A DNA stretch of 64,000 nucleotides from JABMMZ01 sp040386935 (GTDB lineage Bacteria; Bacteroidota; Bacteroidia; NS11-12g; UBA955), in NCBI GenBank assembly GCA_040386935.1, contig JAZKEQ010000020.1, forward strand, positions 4,641-68,640, given 5' to 3'. How positions within the stretch are numbered: the first letter of the stretch is position 1; the number at the start of each line of letters is the position of its first letter. Below, one piece after another: positions 1-8,400 of this stretch. The notes beneath the pieces were generated by a model. The model saw nothing but the letters and a program-made list of their open reading frames with translations. It was not told the DNA's origin and ran no database searches. The translations under genes and the position numbers were made by a program.

Positions 1-997
1 AATCGTAGAATCGCTTTTAAGCCCTAATGCTGTAAGTTGGTGTGGCGCTACCGGTTTGTGGCAATTCATGCCTGCTACCGGCAGAATGATGGATTTGCAG
101 ATTGATGGATCAGTTGATGAAAGAAAAGACATCTATAAAAGCACTGATAAAGCCTGTGATTACCTGCAAAGCATGTATAACAAGTATGGCGACTGGCTAC
201 TGGCACTTGCTGCTTACAACGGTGGGCCGGGCAACGTGAATAAAGCCATTACACGATCAGGTGGTAAAAAAACTTTCTGGGAAATTAAAAAATATCTGCC
301 AAAAGAAACTCAGAATTATGTACCAAAGTTTTTGGCCACAGCCTTTTTAATGACCTTCTCTCCTCCTTTTGAAGATGCTAACATGACTGGTGCTTATCAA
401 ATGTTGGTACCGTTTAAAATGTGCTGCCCGATAGACATGCGTTATGTATCAGCTGTTGTGAATCTAAACGACTACGAACAATCGGAATGGAACAGCGTTT
501 ATAAGGATGGTATCATTCCATCGCATGTTGAAGATAAAACCATTGCCCTTCCCTATTCTAAAGCCATGCAACTGGCTCAGTGGGAAGACAGTATTTACCA
601 CATCAGTGCCAATGCATTCAATCCTGCTGACTTTATCAGATACGAAACCTACTCTGTTCACCACACCGTTAAAAAGGGTCAGACCATCAATCAAATAGCC
701 GATCAATACAATGTGAGTGTTGCAGATATAAAACGCTGGAATAAATTGAAGAGTACTAAATTAAAACCGGGTCGCTCATTAAAAATTGTTAAGACCAAAG
801 AGATTGCCTTACCCATCGGTAAAAATAACAACCTTGGATTTTTCTTTTACATTACCCCTAATGCTTATCAGAGTATAAATGATATTTGTGCTAAATTTAC
901 TGAAATAGATATTGTGAAAAGTTGTCAGGTAAACAATATTGAATCAGCGGATACCCCAATAGAAAAAGGAAAACTCATTAAAATATATTTAAAATAA
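1..997 (+). CDS. Membrane-bound lytic murein transglycosylase, MltD-like, with LysM (5' partial)
   Basis: The reading frame is open from base 2, so the true start lies left of the window; 331 residues are visible. It begins inside the GH23 transglycosylase domain: the catalytic-type Glu is visible residue 3 (VESLLSPNA), followed by GATGLWQFMPATG and AAYNGGPGNV, both signatures of the MltD family, which cleaves peptidoglycan glycan strands with formation of 1,6-anhydromuramic ends. A LysM peptidoglycan-binding repeat lies near residues 215-262 (HTVKKGQTINQIADQYNVS) and a weaker LysM-like segment forms the C-terminus. Such proteins act in the periplasm or at the inner face of the outer membrane; the signal peptide would be outside the window. 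The next gene follows after 9 bases in the same direction, so cotranscription is likely. An in-frame TTG at 56 falls inside the conserved motif and is not a start. Confidence 0.93.
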   Translation, partial: IVESLLSPNAVSWCGATGLWQFMPATGRMMDLQIDGSVDERKDIYKSTDKACDYLQSMYNKYGDWLLALAAYNGGPGNVNKAITRSGGKKTFWEIKKYLPKETQNYVPKFLATAFLMTFSPPFEDANMTGAYQMLVPFKMCCPIDMRYVSAVVNLNDYEQSEWNSVYKDGIIPSHVEDKTIALPYSKAMQLAQWEDSIYHISANAFNPADFIRYETYSVHHTVKKGQTINQIADQYNVSVADIKRWNKLKSTKLKPGRSLKIVKTKEIALPIGKNNNLGFFFYITPNAYQSINDICAKFTEIDIVKSCQVNNIESADTPIEKGKLIKIYLK

Positions 998-1006
998 CAA
1001 AACTGA

Positions 1007-2074
1007 ATGTTGCTTATTAAACGGTGTAGTTTATACACTTTCGCCCTATTGTTTTTAATTGCTTGTAAACCATCCCGCAATACCAATCTTGAAAATTCAA
1101 CCGGTAAACCCGGAAGCCTAGTCGTTACTGCTGACAAAGCTGTGTTGAATGACCTTAAAGCAGAAATTGACAACGCTTTTTTAACGCCCTTACCCACCGG
1201 TGAAGATCCCTTTCTGGAATTATTAAGACCAGCGCTTGCAGATTTCAATCAATTTTTCTTTAATAAAAAAACAATCCTGGTGCTTGTTGTTAATGGCAAT
1301 ACTGCTGACATGGGTGATTTACTATCGCCTTTCGAAGAAGATCCTATTGAAAATTACACCAATAAGAAAGAAGCGGTTATCGTTACAAAATCAGATGTAT
1401 TGGCAAAAAACCAACACATTGTCTATTTGTTTGCACCCGATATGGCCACACTTAAAAGTAAATTGATTACAGACAGAGAAGCACTTATAAATTTATTGAT
1501 AGGTTTTGAATTGGCTGACCGACAAAAGGAAATATTCAGTGATTCATCTTCAGTTAACACCAAGTATGCCACTACCTTTAAGGAGAAATACGGCATGTTC
1601 GTAAAAATCCCCTCTGATTATAAAGTAATTCGAGAAACCTCTAATTTTTATTGGTTTCAAAAGGACATAGCGAATGAAAAAGGCAAAGGCAATATTGGTT
1701 TAATCGTGCATGCTTATCCATATAAAGATAGCAATGATTTAACATATACCAATATGCGTTCGATGCGTGACAGTTTTTGCAAATACAATATCCCGGGTGA
1801 ATTGCCGGGCACTTACATGAGTACTTCAGAAAGTGAAACCTATCCTAAAGTTATTACACAAAACATTACAATAGCCGGACATAAAGGGGTAAAGATTAAA
1901 GGCTGGTGGACGATTAAAGGGATTGCCATGTCGGGGCCATATGTGCGTTATGTGATACAAGTTCCCGAGCAAAACAGTATTTTTGTATTCGAGGGTTTCA
2001 TCTATAAAGATGTCCTTGAATTTAAAGAAGGAGAATTAAGAACAATAGAAGCCATTGCACTAACCATACAGTAA
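1007..2074 (+). CDS. DUF4837 family lipoprotein
   Basis: 355 residues with a short basic N-terminus, a hydrophobic stretch and a lipobox ending LIAC at Cys20, so an exported lipoprotein. The segment after the lipobox (KPGSLVVTADKAVLNDLKAEI) and the body match the DUF4837 family of Bacteroidota, whose function is not established. The family resemblance is from memory of its conserved opening rather than a search. It sits 9 bases after the lytic transglycosylase and 3 bases before purN, so it probably belongs to the same transcript. No catalytic motif is apparent. Confidence 0.8.
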   Translation: MLLIKRCSLYTFALLFLIACKPSRNTNLENSTGKPGSLVVTADKAVLNDLKAEIDNAFLTPLPTGEDPFLELLRPALADFNQFFFNKKTILVLVVNGNTADMGDLLSPFEEDPIENYTNKKEAVIVTKSDVLAKNQHIVYLFAPDMATLKSKLITDREALINLLIGFELADRQKEIFSDSSSVNTKYATTFKEKYGMFVKIPSDYKVIRETSNFYWFQKDIANEKGKGNIGLIVHAYPYKDSNDLTYTNMRSMRDSFCKYNIPGELPGTYMSTSESETYPKVITQNITIAGHKGVKIKGWWTIKGIAMSGPYVRYVIQVPEQNSIFVFEGFIYKDVLEFKEGELRTIEAIALTIQ

Positions 2075-2077
2075 AGC

Positions 2078-2647
2078 ATGCCATCCAACATCGTTATTTT
2101 TGCCTCAGGAAGTGGCAGCAATGCTGAAAATATCATCCGGTATTTCGATAATCATCCAACTGTTAAAGTTTCGGCAGTATTTACCAATAACAGACAGGCA
2201 GGTGTTATCAATAAAGCTTTGAATGCAGGTGTGGCCGTGCAGATTTTCAATAAAGCAGATTTCACAACAACCGATAAAATCATTGACATGGTGAATCAAT
2301 ACAATCCATCCATTATTGTATTGGCCGGTTTTCTGCTCTTGGTGCCGCGTAATTTTATTCAGGCATTCGACAATAAGATCATCAATTTACATCCCTCTTT
2401 ATTGCCTAAATACGGTGGCAAAGGCATGTATGGACATTATGTACACGAAGCCGTATTGAATGCAGGTGAAACCGAAAGTGGCATCACCATTCACAAGGTG
2501 AATGCAGAATTTGATAAAGGTGAAATCGTATTTCAGGCAACATGTGCCATCAATGAAAATGATTCAGTAGAAACTCTCGCAGCAAAGATTCACTTACTTG
2601 AGCACGAGCATCTCCCTCCCGTGATAGAAAAACTACTCAATGAATGA
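2078..2647 (+). CDS. purN: Phosphoribosylglycinamide formyltransferase (GAR transformylase)
   Basis: 189 residues, the usual length of PurN. It transfers a formyl group from 10-formyltetrahydrofolate to GAR in the third step of de novo purine synthesis, in the cytoplasm. Visible motifs: the phosphate-binding FASGSGSN at residues 8-15, then NLHPSLLPKYGG carrying the catalytic Asn103 and His105, and FDKGEIV with catalytic Asp146, matching the Asn-His-Asp triad of the family. The start ATG lies 3 bases after the DUF4837 gene. The stop codon overlaps the start of the next gene (ATGA at 2644-2647), which implies translational coupling. folD, in this same window, supplies the folate pool the enzyme uses. 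Confidence 0.95.
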   Translation: MPSNIVIFASGSGSNAENIIRYFDNHPTVKVSAVFTNNRQAGVINKALNAGVAVQIFNKADFTTTDKIIDMVNQYNPSIIVLAGFLLLVPRNFIQAFDNKIINLHPSLLPKYGGKGMYGHYVHEAVLNAGETESGITIHKVNAEFDKGEIVFQATCAINENDSVETLAAKIHLLEHEHLPPVIEKLLNE

Positions 2648-3594
2648 AAACATATACCATATTGCTGATTTATTTCGGACTGACCCTTAAGGTATGCGCA
2701 TGGGGATTCTTCGGTCATAAAAAAATTAACGAAACAGCTGTTTACACGCTGCCTAAACCTCTATTTGCTTTCTATAAACTACATGTTCAGTATCTTAAAG
2801 ATCACGCGGTGGATGCCGATAAAAGGCGTTATCTGATTGCTGAAGAAGCTTGTAAGCATTTTCTGGATGGCGATTTCTACGAGCATTGTACCCCTATTGA
2901 TACCATTCCAAAATTTTACAAAGATGCCTGCGCTAAATATGGCGAAGACACGGTAAAAGCACACGGTATTGTGCCCTGGCATATTCAAAGCATGATGTAT
3001 TCGCTGACGGAAGCTTTTAAAGCAAAGGACATACAGAAAATTTTAAAATTGAGTGCTGACCTAGGGCATTATGTGGGCGATTGCCATGTACCGCTTCATG
3101 CGACTTCAAATTACAATGGTCAAAAGACCAATCAAACCGGCATACACGCCCTATGGGAAAGTCGATTACCTGAATTATTCAATGGCGAATACGATTTGTT
3201 TACAGGCACTGCCACTTATTGCGAACATCCTGTTACAGCTACTTGGACAGCCTATGAACAAAGTTTTGGATTGGTAGACAGTGTACTTACAACCGAAAAG
3301 AAAGTATCCGCACAATTTGATGAAACTCAAAAATATGCTTTTGAAAAAAAGGGCAATCAAACAGTTAAAGTTTATTCAAAAGCATACAGCGAAGCCTATC
3401 ACAAAGCATTGGGCAATATGGTGGAAGAGCGCTTGCGAGCATCCATACTATTACTTGGTCAAATATGGTACACCTGCTGGGTAAATGCCGGTCAACCTGA
3501 TTTGGAGGGCATGGTTTTAGAAACCCCAGCTCCTGCGCCTGAAGACAGTATAGAGGAAGAACCTGAGAAAAAAATGCTGGGCCGCGAAGAATAA
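2644..3594 (+). CDS. Exported zinc-dependent phospholipase C / S1-P1 nuclease-like protein
   Basis: 316 residues. The signal peptide appears to end at KVCA, leaving Trp20 as the mature N-terminus (WGFFGHKK). In zinc phospholipase C and S1/P1 nucleases the mature N-terminal Trp and a following His bind the zinc cluster; His25 fits. A second cluster near residues 138-152 (LGHYVGDCHVPLH) has the HxxxD...HxxxH arrangement of the same fold, and an earlier CKHFLDGDFY adds further ligands. The tail is rich in Glu, Asp and Pro. Whether the substrate is a phospholipid or a nucleic acid cannot be told. The start overlaps the purN stop by four bases. Confidence 0.82.
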   Translation: MKTYTILLIYFGLTLKVCAWGFFGHKKINETAVYTLPKPLFAFYKLHVQYLKDHAVDADKRRYLIAEEACKHFLDGDFYEHCTPIDTIPKFYKDACAKYGEDTVKAHGIVPWHIQSMMYSLTEAFKAKDIQKILKLSADLGHYVGDCHVPLHATSNYNGQKTNQTGIHALWESRLPELFNGEYDLFTGTATYCEHPVTATWTAYEQSFGLVDSVLTTEKKVSAQFDETQKYAFEKKGNQTVKVYSKAYSEAYHKALGNMVEERLRASILLLGQIWYTCWVNAGQPDLEGMVLETPAPAPEDSIEEEPEKKMLGREE

Positions 3595-3600
3595 TGCGGC

Positions 3601-3608
3601 TATATTTG
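3601..3608 (+). promoter_or_regulatory. Bacteroidota -7 promoter element for the OmpA-domain gene
   Basis: TATATTTG matches TAnnTTTG exactly and ends 6 bases before the ATG at 3615. No clear -33 TTG is seen. It implies that the OmpA-domain gene has its own very short-leadered transcript. Confidence 0.6.
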
Positions 3609-3614
3609 TGAGGT

Positions 3615-4115
3615 ATGAAACATCATTTCGCCTTATTATTGACAGCCTTTGCAATGGCTTTTTCATTTAAATCGCATGAATACAAACTAAACGGTAATGA
3701 GTTGATATTGCCTGTGCCTATTACATTTTCAGACAGTTCAGGCTCACCTGTATTAACACATGAAAGTGACTCTGCGCTCAACTACATTAAAAATTATCTG
3801 AATGAGAAGAGTTACATAACTACTTTAAGAATTGAAGGTCATACAAACAACAATGGCGATAAATTTGCCCAGGATTTGAGCAGTAAAAAGAAAGCATTGC
3901 TTGTAGGCAGATGGCTGGTGAAAAACGGCATCGACTGCAACCGTTTGAAATGTGTAGGATTTGGCTCTACGAAACCACTTCAAAGCAATGATACACCCGA
4001 AGGCAAAGCAGCCAACAACAGAATCACAATTGTAAATGCAGCATTGCGCAAAGTGCCGATTGGCGGTATGCCAATTGATGGTGGCGGAGAGTCGGCAGGC
4101 GACCCTTGCAAATAG
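3615..4115 (+). CDS. Small exported OmpA-domain protein with altered peptidoglycan-binding residues
   Basis: 166 residues: a signal peptide (about residues 1-20) and one OmpA C-terminal-like domain over about 75-152 (IEGHTNNNGDKFAQDLSS ... GFGSTKPLQSNDTPEGKAANNRITI). This domain normally binds diaminopimelate of peptidoglycan through an Asp in GHTD and an Arg in LSxxRA. Here the Asp position is Asn (GHTNN) and the Arg position is Lys (LSSKKKA), unlike the larger OmpA protein near the right end of the window, which keeps both. Peptidoglycan binding is therefore doubtful. There is no membrane barrel or TPR region. It converges on the DUF4249 gene with a 5-base gap. Confidence 0.85.
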   Translation: MKHHFALLLTAFAMAFSFKSHEYKLNGNELILPVPITFSDSSGSPVLTHESDSALNYIKNYLNEKSYITTLRIEGHTNNNGDKFAQDLSSKKKALLVGRWLVKNGIDCNRLKCVGFGSTKPLQSNDTPEGKAANNRITIVNAALRKVPIGGMPIDGGGESAGDPCK

Positions 4116-4120
4116 ATTAG

Positions 4121-4978
4121 TTACTGAATGGTGTCTTTGAAATTGTAGACGCCACCAACCATTCCTAAACCATTGGTAACATTGCTTCTTAGAATAATAG
4201 GGTCGGTGTCAAAACTACCGCGATCGTTCTGATAATCCCTTACTTGTTCCAGATATTTAAAGTAATCTTCCTGAATGGTCTTAATGCTTATTTCAAATTT
4301 TGGAGAACCATTGACAGTACCAAATTGAATAGGAATTTTAATAGATTTATTCGCTCCGTTAAATGTGGCATCACTGAATGCATAACCCCCGTTATCCAGT
4401 TTATCATTATTTAAAAATACAGGGTCGTTTGAAACAATATCCAAAGGAAACCATTGGAGTATAGATGCATCGTAATACCTGATTAAAAATTCATAATAGT
4501 TATTGGCAGCAGGATTATCTTTAAAATTAACTGTTAACTGTCCCAAAGGAAACCCTTCGTTATCAAGACCGATAGAATCAATATAGGTTGAAGATGAAAC
4601 CAGACTTGCTGGAATATCGAGGTTTACAATAACTGATGGCAAACCTGGATTGGAAACTTCTACTCGATAATTTTTACCCGGAAGGGGTTTATAGTTCAGT
4701 GTATAAAATGCACCTGAATAAGTTAAGTCGCCTATAAAAATATTGTTCTCAAATAATTTTGCTGACGCTGATTTAAGTATATAGCCGGATGAATCTACTC
4801 GCTTTAAAATTGGCATACTTCTACTTACCTCCAGTTGAACTGTTACGTTTGTATTCAGTTCTCCATTGACAACCAGTTTAGAACTATACGGTGGCAAATC
4901 AAGTTCAATTGGCTTTACACAAGATGCAACACCGAGAATCAATAATATAAGTGCGGTAATGTTAAATGACTTGTTCAT
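4121..4978 (-). CDS. DUF4249 family lipoprotein, partner of the upstream TonB receptor
   Basis: 285 residues with a lipoprotein signal ending VASC at Cys20. The N-terminal VKPIELDLPPYSSKLVVNGEL is typical of DUF4249, a Bacteroidota outer-membrane-associated family usually encoded directly after a TonB-dependent receptor. Here it follows the receptor gene with a 2-base gap, so the two are an operon. By analogy with SusD-like partners it may be an accessory surface lipoprotein for substrate uptake, but that role is inference; no substrate can be named. Confidence 0.85.
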   Translation of the reverse strand: MNKSFNITALILLILGVASCVKPIELDLPPYSSKLVVNGELNTNVTVQLEVSRSMPILKRVDSSGYILKSASAKLFENNIFIGDLTYSGAFYTLNYKPLPGKNYRVEVSNPGLPSVIVNLDIPASLVSSSTYIDSIGLDNEGFPLGQLTVNFKDNPAANNYYEFLIRYYDASILQWFPLDIVSNDPVFLNNDKLDNGGYAFSDATFNGANKSIKIPIQFGTVNGSPKFEISIKTIQEDYFKYLEQVRDYQNDRGSFDTDPIILRSNVTNGLGMVGGVYNFKDTIQ

Positions 4979-4980
4979 TG

Positions 4981-7446
4981 TTAAAATTTGGTATAATATG
5001 AAATGCCGGGAATAAAGCCTAGAAAACTTCTTTGAAAAGCTTGAGGGTCGGGGTTTGAAGCAGATGAATTAACAATATAGACATAAGCCGGATTGTTTCT
5101 GAAAAGCAAATTGTAAATCGAAAAATTATAGCCTGATTCTGTTCCCCATGTATTGTCCCTAATTCGTTTAAATCCTATATCTATTCTGAAAGTATTGGCC
5201 AGTCTGTAATTGTTTTTAGCAGTATAATCGTAAACAATATCTCCATTGATGTCTCTATACTTTCCAATAGGTACTGATTGTACATTACCTGTTGAAAATA
5301 CCATGTTTACAGATAAATGGTGTCTGTCATCAATTTTTTGTTGAGCCACAATATTCACATAATGCCTGCGATCAAACTGAAAATAATAATTCTGATCTCT
5401 ATTGATACCTGGCGTATTACGAGTAGCCCATGAAAGTGTATAACTCATCCATCCTGATAAATCTCCTTTGCGTTTGTGAATAAATGTTTCAATACCATAG
5501 CACCAGCCCTTACCCATTAATACTTTGTCTTCCCAGTTTTTATCGATTAATCCGAATACAGCACCTTCTTTTACATCAAGTACCTTACTCATATATTTAT
5601 AATATCCCTCTATGGCTAATTCAATATTGTTTTCATACGGTTTTGATATCCCTAAAGTAATCTGATGGGCTCTTTGAGGGCCTATATTGCCGGTGGCAGG
5701 TACCCATCTGTCGGTGATGTAAGAACTCGTATTATTTTCCAATGAATGTAAGGCCTGGTTCATCACAGTATAGCTCGCTTTAATGGCGTATTCGTTATTT
5801 ATTCTGGCATTTAATGAAATGCGGGGTTCTACAAATAGGAAATTATTTTTTTGATAATTGTAATACACAAAACGCGAACCAAATAATAGCTTGGTGTTGT
5901 TATTCAATCGCAATTCATCTTCAATATAACCAACATACTCATTGCCTACCAATACTCTTGAACCACCTATATTGGTATCGTTCACGGTGCGATTATTTGA
6001 TTTGTATTCCAGATCAATTGAACCCGGAACAAATCCCTTTATGCTCACTGAAGCACCAAAGTGAAGTGTATTGGTTTTATTCATCAGATAACTGTAATCC
6101 GCTTTGCCTGTAAAGTCTCTGATCACATTGTAATAATGGTAATTGTATTCTGATTTATTGAGACCGGTACCTGTATCAATTGCAGAGTGAATATTGAAAA
6201 TAAAATTATTTCTATAGTGGGAATAACTGGCAGTATAGGTTGAAAAAAATTGATTATTAATCACCTTGTCCAAGCGCACTGATGAAATAAAATTACCCCA
6301 ATTTAAATCGAGTTCAATCTCATCTTTTCTTGTAAATGAGCGAATATTGCTTGTATCTGAAGCATAGGTATACAAACGATCGCGGCAACTAAAAATATTG
6401 AACATGATTTTGCTTTTGCTATTAAACCTGTGAGAAATTTTGGTATTGATATCGTAAAGCGTGTACCAGAATTTATTTTGAGGCGAATTGCCCAATCTTG
6501 TAAACCAGTCGAGGTAAGAACGCCTGGCCGCAAGCGCAAAAGTAGTTCTGCCATCGCGCGACAATGGGCCGTTTAATTCAAGATTAAATGCAACAAAACT
6601 CTGAGATACATAGCCATGGGTATAGTTAGCATCTCCTTCTTTCATCGTAATATCCGTAATGGCCGACAGCCTGCCACCATGTTTAGCGCTGTATCCGCTT
6701 TTGGTAACATTGATACTGTTAATACCCTCTGAATTAAAGATGGAATAAAAACCAAACAAGTGATTCATGTTGTAAACAGGTGTACCATCCAACAGCATGA
6801 GGTTTTGATCCTGTCCTCCACCTCTCACATACAAACCATTGGTGAGTTCAGTACCCGGCATTACACCCGGCAAAAATTTGATCCCCCTTACCACATCCAC
6901 TTCACCACCAAGGTTGGGCAATTGACTTATTTGCAGTCCGGGGACTTCTATGAACCCATTTTCCGGTCGGTCGATGATTTTTGTATTTCGGGCCAGTGCT
7001 AAACGAATGAGGTAATTAACTTCATTATTATTTGAAATTGTTGGCCTTATTTCTCTAAAGGTTGTGTCATCCTCATCGATTGGTTCCTGAGGTTTGGTCG
7101 GATTGTCATAAGGATTGGTTTGTGCCTCATCTTCTCCTAATTCACGCAAACTGACATTGCTGTTTTTGTTTTTATTGATAACTGTTGTATCAATTTGTGC
7201 GGCATAATTCTCTGACAGATACATGATGTTTTTGGTACCATAAGGAATACTGAGGGCATAGTACCCCGAGTTATTGGTAACAGTACCTGCTCCGGTTTGC
7301 GGGCAGTAAACATAAGCGCCAACAATGACTTCACCCGATCCTCGCTTTGTAACAAAGCCCGACACCGTGAAACTTTGTCCATTTAAATGTGCGATGCAGA
7401 AAAAGAATGTTAATAAACAGAAAAATTTGTGTTTTTTAAACAACAT
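4981..7446 (-). CDS. TonB-dependent outer membrane receptor with carboxypeptidase-like N-terminal domain
   Basis: 821 residues. Order: signal peptide (to about residue 23, HLNG-QSF), a carboxypeptidase regulatory-like beta-sandwich (about 25-95, VSGFVTKRGSGEVIVGAYVY...GYYALSIPYG), a linker, a plug domain (about 150-270, containing EVDVVRGIKFLPGV, GLYVRGGGQDQNLMLLDGTPVYN and the plug end GGRLSAITDITMKEG) and a 22-strand-type barrel ending in aromatic residues (SYYTKF). It would import an unknown ligand powered by TonB. It lacks the long SusC features and is paired with DUF4249 rather than SusD. A perfect -7 element lies 16 bases upstream. Confidence 0.92.
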   Translation of the reverse strand: MLFKKHKFFCLLTFFFCIAHLNGQSFTVSGFVTKRGSGEVIVGAYVYCPQTGAGTVTNNSGYYALSIPYGTKNIMYLSENYAAQIDTTVINKNKNSNVSLRELGEDEAQTNPYDNPTKPQEPIDEDDTTFREIRPTISNNNEVNYLIRLALARNTKIIDRPENGFIEVPGLQISQLPNLGGEVDVVRGIKFLPGVMPGTELTNGLYVRGGGQDQNLMLLDGTPVYNMNHLFGFYSIFNSEGINSINVTKSGYSAKHGGRLSAITDITMKEGDANYTHGYVSQSFVAFNLELNGPLSRDGRTTFALAARRSYLDWFTRLGNSPQNKFWYTLYDINTKISHRFNSKSKIMFNIFSCRDRLYTYASDTSNIRSFTRKDEIELDLNWGNFISSVRLDKVINNQFFSTYTASYSHYRNNFIFNIHSAIDTGTGLNKSEYNYHYYNVIRDFTGKADYSYLMNKTNTLHFGASVSIKGFVPGSIDLEYKSNNRTVNDTNIGGSRVLVGNEYVGYIEDELRLNNNTKLLFGSRFVYYNYQKNNFLFVEPRISLNARINNEYAIKASYTVMNQALHSLENNTSSYITDRWVPATGNIGPQRAHQITLGISKPYENNIELAIEGYYKYMSKVLDVKEGAVFGLIDKNWEDKVLMGKGWCYGIETFIHKRKGDLSGWMSYTLSWATRNTPGINRDQNYYFQFDRRHYVNIVAQQKIDDRHHLSVNMVFSTGNVQSVPIGKYRDINGDIVYDYTAKNNYRLANTFRIDIGFKRIRDNTWGTESGYNFSIYNLLFRNNPAYVYIVNSSASNPDPQAFQRSFLGFIPGISYYTKF

Positions 7447-7462
7447 AAAAGTATTAAAAATT

Positions 7463-7470
7463 CAAATATA
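7463..7470 (-). promoter_or_regulatory. -7 promoter element for the TonB receptor operon
   Basis: On the minus strand this reads TATATTTG, an exact TAnnTTTG, 16 bases before the ATG at 7446. It would drive the receptor-DUF4249 operon. Confidence 0.6.
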
Positions 7471-7549
7471 CTTCAATAATCCATGAGTTTGCAAGGCTCT
7501 ATTGCTTATTTTATTAAAAGTTTGTGGAAAACCATAAAATACACAGCCT

Positions 7550-7557
7550 TATCTTTG
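7550..7557 (+). promoter_or_regulatory. -7 promoter element for the glucosaminidase gene
   Basis: TATCTTTG matches TAnnTTTG exactly and ends 10 bases before the proposed TTG start at 7568, the same spacing seen before several ATG genes in this window. It therefore supports the TTG start. Confidence 0.55.
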
Positions 7558-7567
7558 ATTTAATATT

Positions 7568-8110
7568 TTGCAGTTAAAAACAGCGATATTCATTGGATAC
7601 ACACTACTTAACATTGGTATAGCCGGTGCCGTTACTCATGGCGACACCACTGCCGTAAAGGTAGATACCACCGATGTTTTACGGGGACTCGACATGAAGG
7701 TTGTACCCGATGTAAAAACGCTTCACAAAGTTGCAAAAAAGTACATGGGCCGATGGAATTATCTTTTTTTGGCCATCAAGATTGAAGAAAGTGGCAATAC
7801 CGGTCATTACAGTTGGCTATCTACTAATCATTACAACCTTTGCGGCATGCGCTTTCCGCGTTCTCGCAGAACCTATGCCATTGGTTCTACCAATACCAAT
7901 TACGCTATTTTCAGAAACTGGTTCGAGTGCATGCTCGACTTCAAATTGTACATCGATAATATTGAAACAAAATTCGTTGAAAAACACAAACGCGCGCCAA
8001 AAAGCGATGCTGAAATGATCGATTACATGTTCAATACCTTCAACCATTTCACCAAATGGAAACGCGACATGCATATTTTGATTAAATATGTGAAGAAGAA
8101 GTACCCTTGA
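7568..8110 (+). CDS. Exported glucosaminidase-domain protein (GH73-like), TTG start
   Basis: 180 residues with a signal peptide (about 1-21). The body matches the mannosyl-glycoprotein endo-beta-N-acetylglucosaminidase domain, which hydrolyses peptidoglycan: the expected catalytic Glu occurs in IKIEESGNTGHYSW (about residues 75-85), followed by NHYNLCGMRFPRS and YAIFRNWFECMLDFKLYI. The frame has no ATG before the domain: an in-frame stop lies at 7556 and the only normal start is TTG at 7568, which gives a proper signal peptide. The domain fills the protein; there is no LysM or SH3 cell-wall anchor. Confidence 0.82.
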   Translation: MQLKTAIFIGYTLLNIGIAGAVTHGDTTAVKVDTTDVLRGLDMKVVPDVKTLHKVAKKYMGRWNYLFLAIKIEESGNTGHYSWLSTNHYNLCGMRFPRSRRTYAIGSTNTNYAIFRNWFECMLDFKLYIDNIETKFVEKHKRAPKSDAEMIDYMFNTFNHFTKWKRDMHILIKYVKKKYP

Positions 8111-8400
8111 TTTGGTAATTTGGTGATTAGTTAATTTGATAATTGGGTTTAACTTGAATTAAAGATATAGCAAACTAATTCCTTTTTTTCTTAAATACTT
8201 TATTCCCTTTAAAATTAATAAACAGAGATTACTGACCTGATAATTTAGGATTAACAAATAGTCTCCATTATCAAATCATCAAATTCTCACATTATCAAAT
8301 TTACCCCCTTAACTCCCTCTCCAGATAATAGACATTCTTTTTTGAACTGACTCTTCCCCATTATCAAATCATCAAATTCTCACATTATCAAATCCCCCCC
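8111..8400. repeat. Convergent intergenic repeat island with 36-bp direct repeat
   Basis: This gene-free stretch between two convergent genes is built largely of short TTTGGTGA / TTTGATAA-type words. Directly after the left stop the plus strand carries runs of TTTGGTAATTTGGTGA; near the right stop the same vocabulary appears inverted. A 36-bp sequence (ATTATCAAATCATCAAATTC with flanks) occurs identically at 8265-8300 and 8358-8393. No gene, tRNA or ordinary hairpin terminator with a T-run was seen. A related island lies at 12491-12784. Confidence 0.75.
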
